DNA from: CPC320 sp002336405
GTDB taxonomy: Bacteria; Pseudomonadota; Alphaproteobacteria; Rhodobacterales; Rhodobacteraceae
Assembly: GCA_949372595.1 (NCBI GenBank)
Contig: CASIAN010000028.1
Coordinates: 6,759-70,758 of the forward strand
Length of the DNA: 64,000 nt
Reading direction: 5' to 3'
This document shows, one piece after another, positions 33,633-41,857 of this stretch (position 1 is its first letter; the number at the start of each line of letters is the position of its first letter). Below the pieces are notes generated by a model. It made no database searches, was not told the origin of the DNA, and worked only from the letters and a program-made list of their open reading frames with translations. The position numbers and the translations under genes were made by a program.

Positions 33633-34072
33633 TGCGCCATCATTTGATTTTACGTGTTATAACCAAGATGTTGGTTGGCACGATTTTCTTATTTGCCCTC
33701 TATGTTCAGTTTCATGGGGATTACTCGCCTGGGGGGGGATTCCAGGCTGGGGTCATCATGGCTTCAGGTTTTATTATATACGGGTTGATTTTCAGCCTTG
33801 AAAAACTGCAGTTGGTGTTTCCGCCTTGGCTTGTCCATAAGCTGCTGGCGCTGGGCGTGTTACTCTATGCTGGTACTGGTATTTACAGCCTGTTGGGGGG
33901 ATATGCCTATCTCGACTATACCGCTCTGAGCCCGCACCATCCCGAACATGGCCAACATTTGGGCATTTTGATTGTTGAGGCAGGCGTCGGGATTACAGTC
34001 ACCGGCGTCATGGTGGCGATCTATTACGCCTTTGCTGCCCGCACTCCGATCATCAATGATGAGGAATGGTGA
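33632..34072 (+). CDS. mnhB: Mrp-type Na+/H+ antiporter subunit B
   Basis: The 146-residue membrane protein has the MnhB domain pattern, with LVGTIFLFALYVQFHGDYSPGGGFQAGVIMASGFIIYGL and HLGILIVEAGVGITVTGVMVAIYYAF. The GHxSPGGGFQAG-type motif is the hallmark of the family. It is a core small subunit. Its start overlaps the stop of the DUF4040 gene, and its end overlaps the start region of mnhC. Confidence 0.95.
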   Translation: MRHHLILRVITKMLVGTIFLFALYVQFHGDYSPGGGFQAGVIMASGFIIYGLIFSLEKLQLVFPPWLVHKLLALGVLLYAGTGIYSLLGGYAYLDYTALSPHHPEHGQHLGILIVEAGVGITVTGVMVAIYYAFAARTPIINDEEW

Positions 34073-34074
34073 GC

Positions 34075-34509
34075 ATGGATCTGATGACTGCAGAGTTTAT
34101 CTTGGGCCACCTGAACTATTGGCTGTTTATCGTGCTGATGATGACCGGGCTTTACATTGTGATTGCCAAAGGCAATTTGGTGAAAAAAATTGTTGGTTTG
34201 AACATCTTTCAGGCGTCTGTGTTTATGTTGTATATCTCGGTGGGTAAAATTAGCGGCGGTACCGCGCCTATTTTTCCGTTAGATATGAAAATTGATCCCG
34301 AAGTGGTATATTCAAACCCGCTGCCGCATGTGCTGATCCTGACAGCTATTGTGGTTGGGATTGCCACGACTTCACTTGGATTAGCGTTGATTGTGCGTAT
34401 TCGTGAGGAATTTGACACCATCGAAGAAGACCAGATCGAAGAGATTGAACAGGAAATGGCGCTTGCCGAAATCGCGCGTCATGACGCACAGTCGGCGGGG
34501 CAGGCTTGA
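34075..34509 (+). CDS. mnhC: Mrp-type Na+/H+ antiporter subunit C
   Basis: This NuoK-like protein of 144 to 147 residues has three membrane helices: YWLFIVLMMTGLYIVIAKGNLVKKIVGLNIFQASVFMLYISVGKI and NPLPHVLILTAIVVGIATTSLGLALIVRI. The LPHALxLTAIVVG motif typical of MnhC reads LPHVLILTAIVVG. An acidic C-terminal tail follows (EEFDTIEEDQIEEIEQEM). The start is either the ATG at 34075 or the ATG at 34066 that overlaps mnhB. The stop overlaps mnhD. Confidence 0.94.
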   Translation: MDLMTAEFILGHLNYWLFIVLMMTGLYIVIAKGNLVKKIVGLNIFQASVFMLYISVGKISGGTAPIFPLDMKIDPEVVYSNPLPHVLILTAIVVGIATTSLGLALIVRIREEFDTIEEDQIEEIEQEMALAEIARHDAQSAGQA

Positions 34510-36035
34510 TGGCAGGCGATGCGCTAAATCATGCGTCTATGACGCTGACTGAACAGCTGCCGATCCTGCAGGTCTTGGTGCCGTTTGTCGCCGCACCGCT
34601 GATCGTTTTCATTGGCAGCCGCGCCTTGGCTTGGCCAATTGCTTTTGCCAGCAGTGTCGCGTCTTTCGTAATTGCCTCACTGCTGTTGGGGCAAGTGATC
34701 AACGGCGACGTGATCTCATATCATATAGGGGGATGGGCGCCGCCGCTTGGGATCGAATACCGTGTCGATGCCACCAATGCCTTTGTCTTGTTGTTGATCT
34801 CTGGGATCAGCAGCGTGGTGCTGCCCTTTGCCCGCGCCAGCCTGTCGGTCGAATTGCCGCCGCGCAAGCATACGCTTTTTTATGCCTTGTTCACGCTGTG
34901 CCTCACCGGTCTGCTTGGGGTGGTGATTACGGGGGATGCCTTTAACGTCTTTGTATTTTTGGAAATATCCTCGCTGTCGACCTATGTGCTTATCGCACAA
35001 GGCGCGTCGCGCGATAAGCGAGCGTTGAGTTCGGCGTATAATTATTTGATTATGGGCACAATTGGAGCGACTTTTTTCGTCATCGGGATCGGTTTTCTTT
35101 ACATGACAACTGGTACGCTGAATATGGCCGATCTTGCGGTGCGGCTGGAAGGTCAGGGCAACAATCGTACGGTGCAGGCGGCCTTTGCCTTTATAGTTGT
35201 CGGTATCGGACTGAAGGCTGCAATTTATCCGCTGCATTTTTGGCTGCCCAACGCCTACACTTTTGCGCCTTCAGTGGTTACGGCCTTTTTGGCTGCTACG
35301 GCGACCAAAATGGCGATATATGTCCTGTTGCGGTTCATGTTTACCGTCTTTCAACCGGCGTTTGTCGACGGTGGCATAACGCTTGAGGTGATCATTCTGC
35401 CATTTGCGATCATGGCAATGTTTGCCGCCTCACTCAGCGCGATCTTTCAACGTGATCTCAAGCGCATGCTGGCCTATTCCAGTGTGGCGCAGATTGGTTA
35501 TATGCTGTTGGGCATAACATTTTTGTCTGAAACTGGCTTGATGGCGACGATCGTGCATCTTTTTAATCACGGCATCACCAAAGCGGCGCTGTTTATGGGG
35601 GTGGGTTGTTATGTGATGCAGGCGGGTGGCGGGTTTTACAGCCAACTCAGCGGTGCTGGTAAAACCATGCCCTGGACCAGTGCTGCGGTTGTGGTCGCAG
35701 CACTGTCTTTGGTGGGCATTCCGGGCACGGCTGGGTTTATCAGCAAGTGGTTGCTGATCGAGGCTGCCCTAGATCGGGGTTGGTGGTTTGTGGCGCTATT
35801 GGTGGTGGCCTCGTCGTTGCTGGCGGTGATTTATGTCTGGCGTCTGATTGAGGCGTTGTATTTGGGCCAACCGGCAGAGGGTGCAACCACGCAAGAGGTC
35901 CCACTGGGCATGCTTGTTCCGCTTTGGATCATGGCGGGCGCCTGTGTTTATTTTGGCTTTGATACCGATATCACGCTGAGCGCGTCGCGATCTGCGGCGC
36001 AGGGCCTGTTGTCGGGTTCTGTGGCCGTGCATTAA
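34506..36035 (+). CDS. mnhD: Mrp-type Na+/H+ antiporter subunit D
   Basis: The 509-residue protein is an NuoN/NuoM-like proton-conducting subunit with about 14 membrane helices. It has the key Glu in FNVFVFLEISSLSTYVLIA, the broken-helix lysine in GIGLKAAIYPLHFWLPNAYTFAPS, and a second lysine and His region in LFNHGITKAALFMGVG. These match MrpD. In Mrp complexes this subunit forms a proton or cation channel. It overlaps mnhC by four bases and precedes a second D-type subunit by 6 bp. Confidence 0.94.
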   Translation: MMAGDALNHASMTLTEQLPILQVLVPFVAAPLIVFIGSRALAWPIAFASSVASFVIASLLLGQVINGDVISYHIGGWAPPLGIEYRVDATNAFVLLLISGISSVVLPFARASLSVELPPRKHTLFYALFTLCLTGLLGVVITGDAFNVFVFLEISSLSTYVLIAQGASRDKRALSSAYNYLIMGTIGATFFVIGIGFLYMTTGTLNMADLAVRLEGQGNNRTVQAAFAFIVVGIGLKAAIYPLHFWLPNAYTFAPSVVTAFLAATATKMAIYVLLRFMFTVFQPAFVDGGITLEVIILPFAIMAMFAASLSAIFQRDLKRMLAYSSVAQIGYMLLGITFLSETGLMATIVHLFNHGITKAALFMGVGCYVMQAGGGFYSQLSGAGKTMPWTSAAVVVAALSLVGIPGTAGFISKWLLIEAALDRGWWFVALLVVASSLLAVIYVWRLIEALYLGQPAEGATTQEVPLGMLVPLWIMAGACVYFGFDTDITLSASRSAAQGLLSGSVAVH

Positions 36036-36041
36036 GGCGTT

Positions 36042-37514
36042 ATGATTATGGAAACCTCGACCGCACTTATGTTAACCATGTTGATCCCTGCGCTTGCCGT
36101 TGTGATCAATCTGGTGTTGCGCAATCGCCCGGACCTGCGGGATGGGCTGACGTTTGTGGCGGCACTTGCGACCTTTGGTGCGGTGCTGACGATCTTGTAT
36201 AACGAAGGCAATGGCACCACTGAGGCTTTTGTGTTGTTCGAGGTGTTGGGCGGGCTTAATCTGGCCTTTTCGGTTGAGCCGCTCGGGCTGATGTTCGCGC
36301 TTTTGGCCTCGGGGCTGTGGATTACCACGCATGTCTATGGCGTGGGATATATGCGCGGCAATAAAGAGCGTGATCACGCCCGATTTTTTGCCTGTTTTTG
36401 CTTTGCGATTTTCTCTGTTATGGGCATCGCCTTTGCCGATAATATGTTCACTCTGTTCTTGTTTTATGAGGCGCTTACCCTGTCGACCTATCCGCTGGTG
36501 GCTCACAAGGGCACAAGCGCCGCGGTTAATGGCGCGCGGACGTATCTGGGCATTCTGATCGGCACTTCGATCGGGCTGCAACTTGTGGCAATTGTATGGA
36601 CTTATGCGGTGGCGGGAACGCTTGATTTCACCAAAGGCGGAATTCTTGAGGGTCATATTGCCGGGCCTATGGTTGCGGTTTTGCTGGCGCTTTACGCGTT
36701 TGGTATTGGCAAGGCAGCATTGATGCCGTTCCACCGCTGGCTGCCGGCGGCGATGGTGGCTCCGACGCCGGTCAGCGCGCTGCTGCATGCGGTGGCGGTG
36801 GTCAAAGCCGGCGTATTTACCATGCTCAAAGTCGGTATCTATATTTTTGGTATCGATTTTCTGGCGGCGACAGGTGCTTCGGTTTGGTTGATGTGGCTGG
36901 CGGCCTTTTCCATTATAGCCTCTTCTGTGGTGGCGTTGACAAAAGATAATCTCAAGGCGCGGTTGGCGTATTCGACCATCAGCCAATTATCCTACATTAC
37001 GCTCGGTGTGGCTTTGGCCAGTTCTATGGGGGTGCTGGGTGGCAGTTTGCATGTTGTCATGCACGCGATGGGCAAGATCACTTTGTTCATGTGTGCGGGG
37101 TCAATATATGTCGCCACGCACAAAACGAACATCAGTCAGATGACCGGTCTGGGGCGGGTGATGCCGATTACATTTGGCGCATTTTTGATTGGGGCCCTGT
37201 CGATTATTGGCCTGCCGCCGCTGGGTGGTTCCTGGAGTAAATGGCTGTTGATTGTGGGGGCAGCGGATACCGGGCAGTGGATCATGATTGGCGTGTTGCT
37301 GGTCAGTTCTTTGTTGAATGTGGCCTATCTGATGCCGCTGGTTGGCAAGGGATTTTTCCTGCGCGCCCCGGATGCGCCAGAGACGGTACAAATCGCGGAG
37401 AGCCCGACCTTAGTCTGGTTGCCGCCGGCAATCACAGCGTTTGGTTGTGTAGTGCTGTTTTTTTATGCCGGACATATTCAGGCGTTTTTGATGCCGATTG
37501 TCACATTGAACTGA
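36042..37514 (+). CDS. Second D-type proton-conducting subunit of the antiporter
   Basis: The 490-residue protein is a paralogue of MnhD with NuoM-like features. It contains ITTHVYGVGYMRGNKERDHARFFACFCFAIFSVMGIAFADNMFTLFLFYEALTLSTYPLV (the conserved Glu in FYEALT) and GIGKAALMPFHRWLPAAMVAPTPVSALLHAVAVVKAGVF with the broken-helix Lys and channel His. The CFA/FYEALT and ALLHA motifs are closer to NuoL/NuoM and MrpA-N than to MrpD, so it may take the role that MrpA's N-terminal part has in standard Mrp operons; that is inference. Confidence 0.9.
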   Translation: MIMETSTALMLTMLIPALAVVINLVLRNRPDLRDGLTFVAALATFGAVLTILYNEGNGTTEAFVLFEVLGGLNLAFSVEPLGLMFALLASGLWITTHVYGVGYMRGNKERDHARFFACFCFAIFSVMGIAFADNMFTLFLFYEALTLSTYPLVAHKGTSAAVNGARTYLGILIGTSIGLQLVAIVWTYAVAGTLDFTKGGILEGHIAGPMVAVLLALYAFGIGKAALMPFHRWLPAAMVAPTPVSALLHAVAVVKAGVFTMLKVGIYIFGIDFLAATGASVWLMWLAAFSIIASSVVALTKDNLKARLAYSTISQLSYITLGVALASSMGVLGGSLHVVMHAMGKITLFMCAGSIYVATHKTNISQMTGLGRVMPITFGAFLIGALSIIGLPPLGGSWSKWLLIVGAADTGQWIMIGVLLVSSLLNVAYLMPLVGKGFFLRAPDAPETVQIAESPTLVWLPPAITAFGCVVLFFYAGHIQAFLMPIVTLN

Positions 37515-37524
37515 GGAGAGGCTG

Positions 37525-37875
37525 ATGGCACAATCCCCGAGCGAAAACACCGACACCCATCCGGTTTTAGGCCGTATTTTAGGCTGGGTTGACAGGCCAG
37601 GCAGTGCCAACCGGATTTTCTGGGCGCTTGTGGTACTTTGTGGAGGCTTGTTTCTGGCGGATTTCACCTATCACAAACACGGGCATTTCGCGGTCGAAAA
37701 CGTGCCGGGCTTTTATGGTATTTATGGCTTTGTCATGTTCACGTTGCTGATCTTGGTGGCAAAAACGCTGCGCATTTTCATCAAGCGACCCGAAGATTAC
37801 TACGGCAAGGCGGCAGTAGACAGCGAAGATTATCCCGCAGCGCAGCTTGAGAAGGTCGATCATGATGGCGCTTGA
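37525..37875 (+). CDS. Small membrane protein of the antiporter operon, unknown function
   Basis: The 116-residue protein has two predicted membrane helices: IFWALVVLCGGLFLADFTY and GFYGIYGFVMFTLLILVAKTLRIFI. Between them is the His-rich HKHGHFAVENVPGFYG. A hydrophilic N-terminus and an acidic C-terminus flank them. I do not recognise a named family. It sits 10 bp after the second D-type subunit and overlaps the start of the third, so it is probably a complex subunit or assembly factor. GAGGAGAGG is a strong ribosome site. Confidence 0.78.
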   Translation: MAQSPSENTDTHPVLGRILGWVDRPGSANRIFWALVVLCGGLFLADFTYHKHGHFAVENVPGFYGIYGFVMFTLLILVAKTLRIFIKRPEDYYGKAAVDSEDYPAAQLEKVDHDGA

Positions 37876-39565
37876 TATGATGCCCACCGCCTTTTTGTTT
37901 CTGGCAGCGGCACCGGTGTTTTTGGCTTTGCCGCAGGGGATGCTGCGGGCGATGTTGCTGCTGTTGGTACCGCTGATTGCGGGTTGGCAGATTTGGACCT
38001 TGCCAGAGGGCACGTTTGCCCAAGTGCAGTTTCTGGGCATGACGCTGGATATGATGCGGGTGGATAAACTGTCTCGTGTGTTCGGGCTTATCTTTTGTCT
38101 CGCAGCATTTTTGGGTAATCTGTATGCATGGCATGTGCGTGATACTGTCCAGCAATTGGCGGCCCTATTCTATGCAGGCTCCGCAATTGGGGCGGTGTTT
38201 GCCGGGGATCTGGTGACATTGTTTTTCTATTGGGAAGGCACGGCGATTGCTTCGGTTTTTCTGATTTGGGCGCGGCGCACCGAAGCGGCCTATCACACCG
38301 GTCTTCGTTATCTTATCATCCAGATAACTTCGGGTGTGATTTTATTGGCGGGAACGGCACTGCTGTTCCGTGAAACTGGATCAATCGCGTTCCAGACGAT
38401 GACGCTTGGATCACTGGGGACCTGGCTGATTTTCTTGTCGTTTGGGATGAAATGCGCCTTTCCGCTTTTGCACAATTGGCTGCAGGACAGCTATCCTGCG
38501 GCCACTGTGACTGGAACGGTGATCTTATCGGCGTTTACTACAAAGCTGGCTGTTTATGCCTTGGCGCGTGGCTTTGCCGGCACCGAGATTTTGATTTATA
38601 TCGGTGCGGTGATGACCTTATTTCCGATTTTCTTTGCCGAGATCGAAAACGATCTGCGTCGCGTATTGGCCTATAGCTTGAACAACCAGTTGGGCTTTAT
38701 GGTGGTTGGCATTGGCGTTGGTACGGAACTGGCGTTGAATGGCACCGCATCGCATGCGTTCGCGCATATTCTTTATAAGGCGCTGTTGTTCATGAGTGTT
38801 GGCGCGGTGCTGTTTCGCACCGGCACATCGAAAGCCTCAGAGCTTGGGGGGCTGTACCGGACCATGCCGCGCACGGCGATGTTCTGTCTGGTGGGCGCGG
38901 CGTCGATTTCGGCCTTTCCGCTGTTTTCGGGATTTGTCACCAAATCGCTGATTTTGGATGCCACTGCAGTCGAGCATTATCCCGTCATTTGGGCGGTGCT
39001 GGTGTTTGCTTCGGCAGGTGTGCTGTCGCATTCGGGCATTAAGATTCCGTATTTCACATTTTTTGCTCACGACAGTGGATTGCGCCCAAAAGAGGCACCT
39101 ATCCATATGCAGTTGGCGATGGGGATTACTGCTTTTTTCTGTGTTGCGATTGGCGTCTATCCTGAACCTTTATATGCGTTGCTGCCCTATGAGGTCGAGT
39201 TCCATCCCTACACCACCAGCCATGTGGTTGGGCAATTACAGCTGTTATGTTTTGCGTTATTGGCTTTCGCAGTATTAATGCGCACAGGTATACACCCACC
39301 CGAGATCAGGGCGATCAATCTTGATACTGATTGGGTTTATCGCCGGTTTCTGCCGCGGGTAATTGCGCAGCTGTCTGGGACAGTTGGACAGATTTGGTCA
39401 TCGCTTGAGGACTCTATCGAGAGCCGTTTGGCCCGTATGATAACCCTTTTGTACCGTCTGCACGGCTCCGAGACCGGTTTGGCCCGGCCGATGCGCCCAG
39501 GGTCGATGGTGCTTTGGGTGGCGGTCCTGTTGGGGGTGACGCTGGTGGTAAATTTTATCGTCTGA
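37862..39565 (+). CDS. Third D-type proton-conducting subunit of the antiporter
   Basis: The 567-residue membrane protein is another MnhD/NuoM-like subunit. It contains DLVTLFFYWEGTAIASVFLIWARR (Trp-Glu in place of FxEx), FGMKCAFPLLHNWLQDSYPAATVTGTVILSAFTTKLAVYALAR with the broken-helix Lys, and FAHILYKALLFMSVGAVLFRTG. The tail adds about 90 residues with a last membrane helix. The ATG at 37862 follows AAGG closely and overlaps the preceding small gene by 14 bp. It ends the operon; no clear terminator follows. Confidence 0.9.
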   Translation: MMALDMMPTAFLFLAAAPVFLALPQGMLRAMLLLLVPLIAGWQIWTLPEGTFAQVQFLGMTLDMMRVDKLSRVFGLIFCLAAFLGNLYAWHVRDTVQQLAALFYAGSAIGAVFAGDLVTLFFYWEGTAIASVFLIWARRTEAAYHTGLRYLIIQITSGVILLAGTALLFRETGSIAFQTMTLGSLGTWLIFLSFGMKCAFPLLHNWLQDSYPAATVTGTVILSAFTTKLAVYALARGFAGTEILIYIGAVMTLFPIFFAEIENDLRRVLAYSLNNQLGFMVVGIGVGTELALNGTASHAFAHILYKALLFMSVGAVLFRTGTSKASELGGLYRTMPRTAMFCLVGAASISAFPLFSGFVTKSLILDATAVEHYPVIWAVLVFASAGVLSHSGIKIPYFTFFAHDSGLRPKEAPIHMQLAMGITAFFCVAIGVYPEPLYALLPYEVEFHPYTTSHVVGQLQLLCFALLAFAVLMRTGIHPPEIRAINLDTDWVYRRFLPRVIAQLSGTVGQIWSSLEDSIESRLARMITLLYRLHGSETGLARPMRPGSMVLWVAVLLGVTLVVNFIV

Positions 39566-39645
39566 TCCTGTTATCTTTTTAGCATGCGGTTTGGGCGTGG
39601 ATGCCAGACCAATATAGTCACAGCTGTGATGGAAAAATCCGACCA

Positions 39646-40692
39646 CTAGGCAAGCCACAGGCTCATGGCTTGCCAACTTACGCCTGCGCAAACCGCACCA
39701 ATGGCGGCATAGACCAGATAGGCGATGAAAATTTTGGGTTTGACCAGTGCCCAGACCGCCACGGCGGCGGGAATGCAAGTGACACCGCCTGCAATAATGA
39801 AACTCATCGCCGCACCTGGGCTCATGCCTTGTGTGAGCATCGCATCCACCAAAGGCACCGCGGCATAGCCGTTCAAATAAGCTGGCACACCGACAAGCGC
39901 TGCAAGTGCAATCGTGCCCAGACCGTTGCCACCCAATGCCCCGGCAATCCAGCTCGCGGGTATATAGTGCAACATCAGCGCCTCAAGCACATAGGCCAAT
40001 GACAGCCATTTAAACAAGAACACACCATTGCTGGTGACTGTGTCGATAAACGTGTCGCGACGCTCTGCGACACGCCAGAATGACCAGAGCGGCTGTCCCT
40101 GAAAAGGTGTTTGCCCGCCACAGCACCCAGATTTGGTTGGTGCCTCCCGCAGAGGATTTTGTAGCAGCAAAGACCCTGAAAACGCCATTGTTGTCAGGCC
40201 GCCGAAAGTACCGATTCCAATGGCTGCCATGGCTTTGGCGATTGCAAAATCCCACCCCAGTGTGCCCGAGGTGATCAAAAACATAGCCGGATCCATCAAG
40301 GGCGATGCGAGCCAGAATGCCATTACGGCGCTGAGTGGGATACCCAGTACCAACAAGGCTGCGATGAAGGGGATCACTTCGCAAGAGCAGAACGGCGATA
40401 GCCCCCCCAGCAGAGCGGCAAAGACAATCATCTGAAGTTCGCTGCCCACAAAAGCCTTGGCAATCAAGGTCTCGGCCCCAGACGCCTTGAGAACGCCAAC
40501 TGCCGTGATGGCAAATAAAATAAACGGCGCTGTGCCAAGTAAGGCACCAGTACTGAACCGCAGGGTTGGGATGAGTTGATCCGAATCAAACAGGGCCAAT
40601 AGCAAAAAGCACGCGGCGATAGCGGTCCAAACAGGATCGCGCCACATGAAAGGGGATCGTGCATGATTGGTTGAGGCGTTAGCCATGATCAT
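39646..40692 (-). CDS. UPF0718/ArsP-like permease
   Basis: The 348-residue inner-membrane protein has about eight to ten helices and the family motif PFCSCEVIPFIAALL, matching the CxC-containing PFCSC signature of UPF0718/ArsP permeases. It also has LASPLMDPAMFLIT and GVPAYLNGYAAVPLV. ArsP relatives export trivalent organoarsenicals; others have unknown substrates. A CC pair lies in a cytoplasmic loop (SGCCGGQTP). The gene overlaps the end of an ArsR-type repressor by 14 bp, so it is probably induced by the same ligand. The start is 40692 or 40686; a longer frame upstream runs through arsR and is rejected. Confidence 0.85.
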   Translation of the reverse strand: MIMANASTNHARSPFMWRDPVWTAIAACFLLLALFDSDQLIPTLRFSTGALLGTAPFILFAITAVGVLKASGAETLIAKAFVGSELQMIVFAALLGGLSPFCSCEVIPFIAALLVLGIPLSAVMAFWLASPLMDPAMFLITSGTLGWDFAIAKAMAAIGIGTFGGLTTMAFSGSLLLQNPLREAPTKSGCCGGQTPFQGQPLWSFWRVAERRDTFIDTVTSNGVFLFKWLSLAYVLEALMLHYIPASWIAGALGGNGLGTIALAALVGVPAYLNGYAAVPLVDAMLTQGMSPGAAMSFIIAGGVTCIPAAVAVWALVKPKIFIAYLVYAAIGAVCAGVSWQAMSLWLA

Positions 40693-41023
40693 GGACCTCG
40701 CCGGCGTCGCTGGCATCGGCGCAGCAGGCGTTGACAAGAAAATCTGCCAGGCTGTGCAGCTGGTCATAGGCAACGGCGGCGCAGATGATTGAACGGCCTT
40801 GGCGGGTTTGCGACACCAGCCCCGCACTAGACAAAATTTTCATATGGTGCGTCAGGGTTGAGCCTGTAACACCACTGCGCCTGCCCAAAGCGCCAATGCT
40901 TAGACCCGCGGGCCCTGCACGCACCAGCACCCGCAGCACTGTGAGACGCTGCTCGGACCCTAAAGCGGCAAAGCTAGAGGCGGCAATTTCAAGATCAAGC
41001 GGGTCTGTTTCATTCATTTTCAT
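40679..41023 (-). CDS. ArsR/SmtB family repressor
   Basis: The 114-residue winged-helix protein contains ASSFAALGSEQRLTVLRVLVRAGPAGLSIGALGRRSGVTGSTLTHHMKILSSAGLVSQTRQGRSIICAAV, the standard ArsR fold with recognition helix STLTHHMKIL. The C-terminus holds NACCADASDAGEVHDHG, with a CC pair and two His that may sense a metal or metalloid. It would repress itself and the overlapping permease gene. Two operator-like palindromes lie over and just upstream of its start. Confidence 0.9.
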   Translation of the reverse strand: MKMNETDPLDLEIAASSFAALGSEQRLTVLRVLVRAGPAGLSIGALGRRSGVTGSTLTHHMKILSSAGLVSQTRQGRSIICAAVAYDQLHSLADFLVNACCADASDAGEVHDHG

Positions 41024-41037
41024 ATTTCTAGAAATAT
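41022..41037. promoter_or_regulatory. Operator-like palindrome at the arsR start
   Basis: ATATTTCTAGAAATAT is a perfect 16-bp palindrome that overlaps the first bases of the arsR start codon on the minus strand. Its half-site ATTTCTA recurs in a second site 28 bp upstream. Position and repetition fit an ArsR-family operator. Confidence 0.6.
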
Positions 41038-41064
41038 AAAAATAATTAGGCCTGTCAAGGTTTC

Positions 41065-41084
41065 ATTTCTAACTTTATAGAAAT
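41065..41084. promoter_or_regulatory. Second operator-like inverted repeat upstream of arsR
   Basis: ATTTCTA (41065-41071) and TAGAAAT (41078-41084) form a 7-bp inverted repeat with a 6-bp spacer. The half-site is the same as in the palindrome over the arsR start. The sites would bracket a promoter for arsR and the permease. Confidence 0.55.
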
Positions 41085-41262
41085 AAATTGATTGGCGGGC
41101 GATATGAACGGGTCCATATGACTTTTCAAGCCAGCGTATGCGTGTGGGTGATCTGCCCATCGCCTATTCCGCATTTCAAATATGCCAAAAGCGGAACTTT
41201 AGCGATTTCGACTGGATAGAATTTTTCCGATGTCGACTATGCGGATCAAGTGACCCACTAAT

Positions 41263-41724
41263 TTAAGAGGTTTGTGTTCTTTCTGGCAGCTGTGCCTTGA
41301 GCCCATTTGGGTATAACTCTAAATGCCCACAGTTCAATTCTTCCACATCGAACCAAAAGGCGCGGCACTTTTCGCCTTTGTCCTCAACGTATTGGATTGG
41401 TCCGTCTTGCCGATAGGCGACATCTGGAAAAATGACGTCTGAGACAAAGGTAATTTCGTGCCCAATGACGCCTTGGTGCGTAAAGATATTCTCTAAAACC
41501 ATCGGTTTGCCAATGACCTCAACCGCGACGCCGAGCTCTTCGTCGAACTCTCTTACAAGCGCATCACGCCATGTTTCGCCAAATTCCAATCTACCACCAA
41601 GTGGTCTAACGCCTTTTATACTGCCATCATCGAGATAGATTTCACTCGCCAGTAAAAGGCCATCTCGCCAAACGAGACCTCGCGCTTTCACTAGAATGTT
41701 CTGTTGCGGTCGCCAAATACTCAT
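41263..41724 (-). CDS. Nudix hydrolase
   Basis: The 153-residue protein has the Nudix box GGRLEFGETWRDALVREFDEELGV (GX5EX7REUXEEXGU), preceded by the strand ARGLVWRDGLLLASE. Nudix enzymes cleave nucleoside diphosphates linked to other groups; the substrate cannot be read. The protein is single-domain and of normal length. It stands alone between the arsR promoter region and the racemase gene. Confidence 0.9.
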   Translation of the reverse strand: MSIWRPQQNILVKARGLVWRDGLLLASEIYLDDGSIKGVRPLGGRLEFGETWRDALVREFDEELGVAVEVIGKPMVLENIFTHQGVIGHEITFVSDVIFPDVAYRQDGPIQYVEDKGEKCRAFWFDVEELNCGHLELYPNGLKAQLPERTQTS

Positions 41725-41857
41725 GTTCCCACGCTATCGGTCCAACCAGCAAAGACAAAAGATCTTTGGGCTCACTGCACCAGATCACTCGGTGATAGGG
41801 GCGCTTTTAGGTGTTGTTGCCTGTCCTCCATGATTGAATATTTGCCTGAATTTCCCC

